Below, piece by piece: positions 1 through 8,050 of a stretch of DNA of 37,659 nucleotides. Under the pieces are notes generated by a model. That model was not told the origin of the DNA. It was given only the letters and a program-made list of their open reading frames with translations, and did not search any database. A program made the position numbers and the translations under genes. Each line of letters begins with the position of its first letter. Position 1 is the first letter of the stretch. Source of the stretch: Stramenopiles sp. TOSAG23-6 (taxonomy: Eukaryota; Sar); NCBI GenBank assembly GCA_900128565.1, contig LT635939.1:1-37659 (forward strand), given 5' to 3'.

Positions 1-12
1 GATTTTTTTTTC

Positions 13-77
13 GTACGAAATTTTGTACCTAACGAATTTTTTTTGAAATATTTTTCCAAAATCTATAATTGCTGTAG
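13..77 (+). other. Putative spliceosomal intron (65 nt)
   Basis: The sequence starts GTACGA, carries ACCTAAC (branch-point-like) at about 28-34, then a T8 tract, and ends TGTAG directly before coding-like sequence. These are standard spliceosomal intron signals. The upstream exon is only 12 bases within the window, so the donor cannot be confirmed. Inference only. Confidence 0.4.
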
Positions 78-1045
78 ATGCAATTAATGGTACAAAAGTT
101 GAGGCTACCGCACCATCAAATATTTTGATTCCAGCTGTCTCTACCTCTCAAAAAGATACTTTTAGTTATCAAAATTGTCCTATAGAAGAAGCACACTTGA
201 AAAACACAAAAAATACTTTACAAACGAAATCTAGTCTACAATCAAAAGTTGAAAATGGTAAGGAAAACATAAAAAATAGTAAAAATGGTAAAGAAAATGT
301 CGTTGACGAAGAAAACACAAAAAATAATAAAAATGTAAAGGAAATAGAATGTTTTAATAAAAATGTAAAGGAAAGAGAATGTTTTAATAAAAATGTAAAG
401 GAATTAGAATGTGTTCCGGCCATCAGTGAACTTTTCAAACAACAACATCAGTGGTTATTAAATCAATCAAAAAAGGAAAATCAAAATTCATTAGGTACGG
501 AATTTAATGTAAATTCAATTTCGAATATACTTCTAAAGCATTCACCACTTGGTTGTGTTCCAATATTTACAGTACGTTGTAACACTATTGGAAGTATTAC
601 CTGGCGTTCTGTCGATTTAACAGGTTTGTTCCAAAATTGTTTTTTGTTGAAAGATGATGAGAAAAGACAAAAACGTGCCAAAGAAATTCTGTCATTAGTT
701 ATTCAAATTGATTATGATGTAAAAACTAGGAAGCCTTTTGTATCTGTCTTTGAAAATGATAACTTTTCCGAAAATAAAATTACTTGGTATGAAAAAAAAA
801 ATAACGAAATGTCTAATTTTATCAAAACAAAACAACATATTAAAAAAGCAATCGCAAAACCACTCATTGGAAATGGTTTAAATTGCGCTGCAGAAATTAC
901 ACTTTGGGGTATTTTCCCACGTAAAAGTGTCAGTGTAGACACATGGGAAGATCGAATTCGAAAAAGAACAGAAAAAATGGGTGCAAAGTTTCTTTTTTAT
1001 AATCAAAGTCGAGGTCATTGGGGTTTTTTAGTTGAACACTTTTAA
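78..1045 (+). CDS. Unrecognised protein, 5'-partial (terminal exon)
   Basis: I do not recognise this family. The frame is open from position 47, but the coding-like part begins near 78, just after a likely splice acceptor (TGTAG at 73-77); the 5' end lies outside the window. There is no convincing ATG, so this is probably the last exon. The N-terminal third is Lys/Asn-rich low complexity, with three copies of a 10-residue unit (NKNVKE-x-ECF). The C-terminal two thirds look like a folded domain with no transmembrane segment: hydrophobic/aromatic patches around WRSVDLTGLF, a basic segment, then CAAEITLWGIFPRKS and a closing stretch ending in RGHWGFLVEHF followed by TAA. The folded part has normal composition beside the low-complexity insert, which suggests a real gene. 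No function is proposed. Confidence 0.6.
328..417 (+). repeat. 30-bp tandem repeat, 3 copies, coding
   Basis: The motif AAATGTAAAGGAA starts at 331, 361 and 391, an exact 30-bp period. It encodes a 10-residue unit (NKNVKE-x-ECF) in the low-complexity part of the first gene. The copies differ at one or two bases, so the array is young or kept by slippage. Confidence 0.85.
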
Positions 1046-1393
1046 AAAAAAATTGGAAAAATGAAACTGTTAAAAAATTGAATTCTTTTTTTTTCTTAGT
1101 CTACTTACTATACTATTATTTATTCTATCCCGTCTTGTTTTTCGATAATATCCACTTTAGAAAATATTATTCATACAATCAGTAGTGCTACCGTACGCTG
1201 GTATTATAGTATATGCTATAGAGTGTATATGTTATAACTATTTGGCAGAACATCTACGTACATCTGCACTACAGTGTCTTGCATATAGAATATCAAAGAA
1301 AAAACAAATTAACTGTGTACGTGTGAAATTTTATTTCGTCATGGATACCACAGTACCTGTTATATAGTGTAAGATAACTTCGTACAAAAAAGA
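1046..1393. other. Intergenic spacer (348 bp)
   Basis: AT-rich spacer between two plus-strand genes. It contains T-rich tracts just after the upstream stop and a 60-codon frame at 1185-1367 with no family resemblance, probably chance. I see no RNA gene and no clear TATA box here. Confidence 0.5.
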
Positions 1394-2365
1394 ATGCCCA
1401 CATCAATGTCTCGTGTAGAGCAAGCTCGTGCTTTGTTTGCTGAAGGACTCATCACAAAAAGGGAATTAGATAAAGTGGTCTTGAATGATTCTACAAAGAA
1501 AAATATTGCCCCAAAACTGGTTGAAAATGAGAAATCTTCAACACAGATTNTTCGTCTGCCAAGAACAACTTTAAATAGTTCAGTGGCTTGTGTAAACACG
1601 ATTCAGTCAAATCCAAGTCATCCAATACACTTATCCTTTGGATTCGAAGATGTTGGTTCAATTTTAGAAATTTATCGAAGTAGAGTAGGTCAATATGTAC
1701 GAGCACGTATTATTGATTGGGATAGTGAAGCTCGTTTACATCGATTACAATATTTAAATAGTCCTTCCAAGTCTTGGTTATCACTTTGGAAACATCGGTA
1801 TAATGTAATAAGTCAAGGTAATCTTATCGATGGCAGAAAACTGAAAATGACAGAAAGTGCACTTATTCGAAAACGTGGAAAGCTAAAGGTCGCAAAGCGA
1901 CTTTTAAATACGATGAATTCAGAAAAAAGAGCTTTATATGGAAGTAATGTGGTCAATTCACGCTTTGGTATTGTTGAGAAAACTTTTACTCCAACAAAAG
2001 AAAGGCCGTTTCAAATTATACGACAAACACATAGAAAAAATACAAAAAATAGAAAACATACAAAAATTAGAAAACATACAACAAATACAAAACATACAAA
2101 AAATGTTGATAAAAATAGAAAAAAAATGATGAAAAAAAATGATGAAATGGAAAGTATTTTTTTATTACACCAGAATGAATCGGACCAGACGAAAATGAGT
2201 ACAAAACTTGATTATGGAAGTAAAAACGTGAATGACGAGTTGCAAAATATTAATGTTGATAAAGTTCATAGTAGAGATATTTTATCTGTGACAAGAAATA
2301 TCGAATATGCAAGTAATGATGACGTAAATGAATTACTAGCTACCCTAAACCTAAACACGAAATAA
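1394..2365 (+). CDS. Tudor/Agenet-like domain protein
   Basis: A 323-codon protein. Residues about 1-30 hold a short helical motif (ARALFAEGLITKRELDKVV) resembling a SHOCT-type helical pair. Residues about 90-145 look like a Tudor/Agenet/PWWP-type barrel: VGQYVRARIIDWDSEARLHR, then LQYLNSPSKSWLSLWKHRY. This is the pattern of families that begin with a glycine-valine strand, carry D/E-rich turns and end in a W-x-x-L strand; such domains usually read methylated histones or RNA-bound proteins (family knowledge). A basic Asn/Lys/Thr/His low-complexity block follows, then an acidic tail; both look disordered. One ambiguous base lies at 1550. The first ATG of the frame is used, and MSRVEQ five codons on is an alternative. 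A chromatin or RNA role is only an inference from the fold guess. Confidence 0.6.
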   Translation: MPTSMSRVEQARALFAEGLITKRELDKVVLNDSTKKNIAPKLVENEKSSTQIXRLPRTTLNSSVACVNTIQSNPSHPIHLSFGFEDVGSILEIYRSRVGQYVRARIIDWDSEARLHRLQYLNSPSKSWLSLWKHRYNVISQGNLIDGRKLKMTESALIRKRGKLKVAKRLLNTMNSEKRALYGSNVVNSRFGIVEKTFTPTKERPFQIIRQTHRKNTKNRKHTKIRKHTTNTKHTKNVDKNRKKMMKKNDEMESIFLLHQNESDQTKMSTKLDYGSKNVNDELQNINVDKVHSRDILSVTRNIEYASNDDVNELLATLNLNTK

Positions 2366-2403
2366 CGCTTTTTTGGCGGTGAGCTGACTTGCAATATATT
2401 GGC

Positions 2404-2416
2404 CACACACACACAC
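2404..2416. repeat. (CA)n microsatellite
   Basis: Six and a half CA units in the spacer upstream of the LYR-AlgH gene. Confidence 0.9.
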
Positions 2417-2506
2417 ACTTGTAAAGCATGACTCTAACAAAATATAATACGTCACTTCTTATAAATTAAGCTTAAATAAAGTGGCGACGTGAGACTACAT
2501 TGTGAG

Positions 2507-2514
2507 TATATATA
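2507..2514 (+). promoter_or_regulatory. Possible TATA box
   Basis: TATATATA lies 96 bp upstream of the ATG at 2610, leaving room for a start site near 2540 and a 5' leader of about 70 nt. In an AT-rich spacer such a match can occur by chance. Confidence 0.3.
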
Positions 2515-2609
2515 GAATATAAAGCTATTATAGAGCGTATTGTAGTTGGCATACTCCTAGATACTTTTAGTTATTTATTTGTTATAAGCTATTTTGTATT
2601 AATATTCGG

Positions 2610-4272
2610 ATGTCTTCCTCTGTAGTCGTAAAGCTTTATCGAACTGCACTTCGAACTGCACGCAGGTTTGATTTACAGCCAGCATTCAAGGCATTGCTAG
2701 GAGTCCATTCAGAAGAGTGTCTACAAAATGAAATGTCAGAATTTCTACGCGGGGCTTCATATTATCTTCCTAGCAATTGTGACGGAAAGAAGGACACTTT
2801 AAACTCTTCATTGTATGAGAAGGTTCGCGTTGTATTTAGACGTGAAAGTCATAGTACAGATAATTATACTACAGATTTACCTAATGGTACTGACCTGGAT
2901 CTTTATCGAATCTTTGCATTTTTGCGTATTATTAACGCTGCGAAAGAAGTTGGTGAAAATGCAGGTTTAACTTTCAATAAAACTATCAGGACTGACACAT
3001 CAATCGTAAGTGAATTGAACAATATTAAAGACGATAATAATGGTAATATAAACAAGTCATATTATAAGTTAGATGTTACCGCTGCTAAACAAATGAAACA
3101 TCAGAATAATAAGCAATATTTCACTCCAGGAACTCTATTAGTTTCTCATCCAAATTCACAATATGCACCATTTGCAAAGTCTGTTGTTCTTTTGATGCAA
3201 CATGATGAAACAGGTGCTTCTGGATTTATATTAAATGGTGAAAATTCATCAAAAAGTTGTGCAGATTATTTGAAAGAGTCTGTCGAGAAACGTTCAGATG
3301 AAGAAAAAAAAAGTAATTTTTTTGAGAACAAATCTGAAAATGATCAACCATCTGATACTATTGAACGTTTTCGTGATGTTATCAAAAACAATGATAGAGT
3401 AAAAGTATCAAAAGCAATGAAAGCAGTAATGATGCAACATATAAATATGAAGTCATCTGATATAAAAACAACTCTAGAAAAAGAAAATTGTATTGATGAG
3501 AGTAAAACAAAAAATCAAAATGTTGAAAGTGTTGAATCTCCAACTGACTCTGTATTGAAAAAAACGAATTCTTTGCTGGAAAAAACTTTTCCTACTCTAG
3601 GTGGCCCAGTTCCAACGCCACATCCTGGAAATATTACAACTTTACAAACATATTTTGATGATTGTGTGACAACAGAAAAAAATGGTACTAAAGTATTTTC
3701 ACCTAACCCTAACCCTAATGATGATGATACAACAGAAAAAAAGGATACCATAGTATTTTCACCTTCATTTGTGAAACATTTTAATAAAAGTGTTGAAAAT
3801 AATTCAAAATGTCCTTCTGTGTATATGGGTGGTGAATTTTATACAATTGCAAGTAGTTTTGCTAGAAATGAGTCAAATAAATGGAGAACTTTTACAGGCT
3901 ATAGTAGCTGGAAACCAATGCAACTAGAACACGAAATATTTGATGGTTGTTGGATACCATGTGAGTTGAATGATTATTCTGCTTTACTTGATGTCATATT
4001 TGACGAAAACATTTTAGAATACAAAAAAACAGATAAAAAAGTAAAAAATACAAAACATATAAAGAAACATTGTGATATAGATGTTACAGAAAAGAGAAAG
4101 ATGTTGTGGACGACACTACTCACTGAGCTTGGTGGTGAATATCAACATTTTGCAAAGTTACATAATTTAGAATTTCATCACTTTGACTTTTATAGCAGTG
4201 GTGGTGATAATTCATGGTATGAGTATGAAGATATACTGGAAGAATGGGAAGGAGAATTTGATGATGATGATA

Positions 4273-4308
<36 letters not shown>

Positions 4309-4328
4309 GTAATGTCAAAGTCGCTTAA
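2610..4328 (+). CDS. LYR-motif / AlgH (UPF0301, YqgE) fusion protein
   Basis: A 572-codon protein with two recognisable parts. Residues about 5-130 resemble a Complex1_LYR domain: KLYRTALRTARRF at the start, an FRRES segment near 75 and a later helix. LYR proteins assist assembly of mitochondrial iron-sulfur and respiratory complexes. Residues about 170-510 carry the AlgH/UPF0301 signature in order: TPGTLLVSHPNSQYAPFAKS, VVLLMQHDETGASGFILNG, TLGGPVPTPHPGN near 330, YMGGEFY near 405, FTGYSSWKPMQLEHEI near 430 and LW-x-x-LL-x-x-LGG near 500. AlgH is normally 180-190 residues of unclear biochemical role; here its core is spread over about 340 residues by two charged inserts (about 215-325 and 345-400). 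The C-terminus is an Asp run encoded by a GAT microsatellite. An organellar location is likely from the LYR part. The AlgH call is strong and the LYR call moderate. Confidence 0.85.
4260..4307 (+). repeat. (GAT)n microsatellite encoding poly-Asp
   Basis: About sixteen GAT/AAT triplets at the 3' end of the LYR-AlgH gene encode an acidic tail. Slippage here changes only tail length because the unit is three bases. Confidence 0.95.
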
Positions 4329-4619
4329 TATAATACAGTATGAAAAAAATTCTTTTGAAAAATAAAAAAAAAAGAAACATTATTTTCAAAATTCTAATTT
4401 CAAAAATTTCAAAACCGAAAAATCGTATCCAAACGGATCTCTCTCTCAACCTACTATAGCAGCAGTACAGTGTCTAAGAACACATAATATTGAAGTTGAA
4501 TACACACAACACTCTTATTTTTTTATAAATTCTACAATCATTGCATTGTAAAACACCACATATAGAGATTCTTGAGTGCTAAAATTATTGCAGAAGTATC
4601 TCAAATAAACCTATAGACC

Positions 4620-7600
4620 ATGGAGAAAAGTGTTTTCAAATGTGCTCTTCTAGACAAAACTCAACCTATTTTTAAAGAGTTGCTTTTAGTTGGACGTCCA
4701 AATGTTGGAAACTTTTCAATGTATGCAGAATATCTACAAAAAATATGGGAGACGCGATATTTGACAAATAATGGCCCAAATGTACGCCAGTTGGAAAGTG
4801 TTCTTTCAAACATGCTTGGAGTGAAGAATGTTGTTTTAGTTTCAAACGGCACAGTAGGATTGGAAGTCGTTTTGCGTACTTTTAACTTCCCCCGTGGTGC
4901 GGAAGTAATAGTTCCATCATTTACATTTGTAGCAACGGCACAAGCATGTACTAATGCAGGNTTNANCNTTNGTTTTTNGTGATATNGATCCAAGAACACA
5001 CTGCTTAGACGCAACAAAACTTCGAGGGTTAATTACCCAACAGACTGTAGCAGTTGTCCCTGTACATGTATGGGGGAATGTTTGTGATGTGACTGCTGTT
5101 CGCAATGTATGTAATGAAGCTATTTTAGCGCGGAATATTGACAGAAACAGATGTCCTGATAATGATACAAAAAATATAGACAATGAAAATCACAAAAAAA
5201 TAAAAAGTATAAGAATTATTTACGATGCGGCACACGCTTTTGGTTGTGGTTTGCGTGATGATAAGGGTAAAACTATTCGTGTAGGTAACTTCGGTGATGC
5301 GGAAGTATTCTCATTTCATGCTACAAAGTTTTATAATTCAATTGAAGGTGGTGCAATAGTCACAAATAATAACGAAATTGCTGAAAACTGCCGATTATTT
5401 CGAAATTTTGCCTTTTCAGGATATGATCAAGTAATAGGACCGGGTACTAATGGTAAAATGAGTGAAGTCCATGCTGCAGCTGGTTTAACCAACTTACATA
5501 ATTTATCAACAGTTTTACATGCAAATTTGAGAAATTATGAAGTGTATTCTTCACGAATAGCAAATATAAAAGGATTACTTTTATTTTCACTCGAAGAAAA
5601 TACAAAAAATACAAAATTTCAGAAACACTTTTGCTCCAGTGTATTTTCACAAAAATCTAAAAAATCTAAAAGTTTAAATGCAATATCATTACCTAATGAA
5701 TTACTCAATAATTATCAATACATTGTAGCGCGTGTAGACCCTTTACAATTTGGATTAGATAGAGATGATATAGTGAAATTATTACATGCTGAAAATTGTT
5801 TGGCACGAAAATATTTCTTTCCAGGAGTGCATAAATTTAAAACATATTTAAAAATTGATCCATTTGCTGATAAAAGACTTTTTCATACAAATGAATTGTC
5901 ACAAAATGTCATAACATTTCCTACAGGAACTTCTGTTACTTCAAATGAAATTCATAAGTTGTGTGACTTTTTACAATGTTTACAACGAAATTCAATAACA
6001 GTAAAAGCTCAGTTAAATAAAATTAAAGAACTTTCTACTAATCACAGTACGAAAGTTAAACAAAGTGTAAATTCAATTGAAAAAGATGCAGTTCTAAGTA
6101 GATTATTAAAAACACAAGTAAATCTTTCAACTACGCAGTGCAATATTGAAGAAGACACGGAATTTGAAAATGATAATAATAGTAAGACTATGAACAACAA
6201 TAATACTACAAATGATAATAAAATTGTAGTATATAATATTTTAGTGTTTCCGTGTGGATCTGGAATTGGTCTGGAAATAATTGATGCTTTGTATGGATGT
6301 AAAAATGTTAATGTAATAGGAGCGACATCTACGTGTACTTCACATCATGGATCGCTAGTTCTTAAAAAGGTGTACGAAAATTTACCATTTCTTACAAAAA
6401 AAAAAAGAGCTTGCAGACGCCATTGAAAATATCATTATTGAATCTCAAATTGATTTTATTTTTCCTGCATATGACGTACGTTTTCATCATTCATTTAAAT
6501 TTGTTTTTTTCCTAGATAATTCAATGGTTTCTTACCTAACAATTTTTTTTTGTGTCATATTTTTCATTCTACATGATGCAATTAACTTTTTAGTTGAAAA
6601 TAGGGCAAAATTTAAGAAATTAGGTTGTGATATTTTAGCACCATCGTTAGAAACATGTGATATCTGTAGATCCAAAAAAAAAACTTATCTTTATTTTTCA
6701 AAACATGAGGAAGAAAAAGTGATAACACCAAATGTGTTTGATGTCAGTGATTTAGTAAATGATCCAACATATTCAAGTAACTTTTTGTATCCTTTATTTG
6801 TGAAACCATCAAAGGGTCAAGGAAGCCAAGGTGCAAAAGCAGTGTATAATGATACACAATTGCGAGTTCATTGTAATAATATTAATGAACCTATTGTGAT
6901 GGAAATGTTACCTGGTCCTGAGTATACAGTCGATTGTTTTTCTTGTGCATCATCTGGACTTGTTATAGCATTGCCAAGAAAAAGAATGCGGATCCGAGGG
7001 GGTATTAGTGTTGCTACATCACCGCTTCTTGTACATAATGATAAACAAAAAAATGAAAAGGAAAGTATTTTGTTAAATGAGCAAATTCAAGAAATGGCAA
7101 GTTTCATACATAATGAATTAAAAATGAGAGGAGCTTGGTTTTTTCAAGTAAAACTAAGAAATAATGGTACGGCCGTACTACTTGAGATTGCTCCTCGAAT
7201 TGCCGGGGCAATGTGTTTAAGTCGTGCTAGAGGGGTGAATATGCCTTTGTTAACGATTTATGAAAGACTAGGTCAAAATGTACAATTACTTTTAAATGAA
7301 ACCTCAAACAATCAAGATACAAAATCAGTAATACCTTATGGATGCGGTCGTGGATTAATTGAGATAAGTAGACTTGACAAGGCATACATTAATAGATTTA
7401 CAGTACGTTTATTTAGTGACAGAATAAATGTAAAAAATCAAAATAATCAATCAGCTTTGAGTAGTGTAGCTTATATACCTGATGATAATGAAATTATTAG
7501 CACTTCTATCGGTGCAATTTATGTTGATTTTGATGATACTTTGAACCTAAGAGGAGAATTAAATACAAAATTAATACGAATTTTGTATCAAGGTATAAAT

Positions 7601-7936
7601 TATAATGCTCGTATTGTTTTAGTGACACGACATGGGCGTTCCTTACAGGACAAAACTGCCGCAAGAGCATCTCTTCGTCAAAAACTTGGTCGATTTCGTA
7701 TGACACAAATATTTGATACAATTATACATATTTTAGATGACACGAAGAAGAGTGTTTTTATCGAAAATGATTTGAAAAAATATTCAAAGGATATTTCTAA
7801 AGATTTCGTTTTCGAATGGACATCTATATTTATTGATGATTCATTTGTTGAAAGAAAAGATGTAAGAGATGCGCTTGGTATTCCAGTTTTTGGTATGGGT
7901 CAACTTGATGTTTTGTTAAATGATAAAAATTGGTAA
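4620..7936 (+). CDS. Fused DegT/DnrJ aminotransferase - ATP-grasp ligase - HAD hydrolase (frame-broken)
   Basis: One gene read in three pieces. Part 1 (4620-~6010) is a DegT/DnrJ/EryC1/StrS PLP sugar aminotransferase: SNGTVGLEVVLR, VIVPSFTFVATAQA, IYDAAHAFG (Asp codon 5224, pyridine-N contact) and SFHATKFYNSIEGG (Schiff-base Lys codon 5326). Part 2 (~6226-7410) is an ATP-grasp ligase: LETCDICRSKKKTY, LFVKPSKGQGSQGAK, IVMEMLPGPEYTVD and LLEIAPRIAGAM. Part 3 (~7505-7936) is a HAD domain: YVDFDDTL (Asp codons 7526 and 7532), a Thr in LVTRH, and FIDDSF. Two breaks interrupt it. An N-rich stretch at 4961-4986 shifts the frame by one, and the A11 tract at 6396-6406 puts ELADAIENIIIESQIDF in another frame. 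A 33-codon Phe-rich insert (about 6476-6574) splits the ATP-grasp N-lobe. In bacteria, aminotransferases and ATP-grasp/HAD proteins of this kind occur in surface-saccharide loci, so a role in making an amino sugar and linking an acid to it is inferred. Key residues are intact. Confidence 0.85.
4961..4986. other. Ambiguous-base stretch causing a false frameshift
   Basis: Seven N bases (4961, 4964, 4966, 4968, 4971, 4978, 4986) lie where the aminotransferase strand after TAQACTNAG should lead into DIDPRTH. The frame changes by one across it. With the motifs intact on both sides, a consensus-quality artefact is the simplest reading. Confidence 0.8.
6476..6574 (+). other. Probable intron or insert inside the ATP-grasp domain
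   Basis: Between PAYD and DAINFLVENRAKF, parts of one expected strand-helix of an ATP-grasp N-lobe, lie 99 in-frame bases that would encode a Phe-rich hydrophobic stretch. They contain GTACGT at the 5' edge, TTACCTAAC followed by a T9 tract, and several T runs, as in introns. No GT-AG pair restores the frame cleanly at the expected place. The flanks carry ATGA direct repeats (6471-6474, 6573-6576), and removing the 102 bases between them would also keep the frame. Boundaries are unresolved. Confidence 0.45.
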
Positions 7937-8021
7937 ATTGTGATAAAATTAAAGTTTGTTGATTTAATATTTTTTTTATATATAAAATTATACATAATTC
8001 ATTTAGTTCGTGTTGTATCAA

Positions 8022-8046
8022 ATATTTACTATGTACTAGTAAATAT
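8022..8046. terminator. Hairpin between convergent genes
   Basis: A perfect 9-bp inverted repeat (ATATTTACT / AGTAAATAT) with a 7-nt loop sits in the 114-bp spacer where the fusion-enzyme gene and the PPR gene converge. It could aid 3'-end formation for either gene. It is AT-rich, so thermodynamically weak, and the functional label is a guess. Confidence 0.3.
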
Positions 8047-8050
8047 CTTC

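Noticed and set aside
1185-1367. 60-codon frame in the first spacer
   Set aside because: No family resemblance, no composition typical of the neighbouring genes, and short enough to arise by chance.
4620-7936. Bacterial contamination explaining the aminotransferase/ATP-grasp/HAD genes
   Set aside because: The flanking genes are eukaryotic, base composition is continuous, and the same Asn/Lys low-complexity inserts interrupt these domains.
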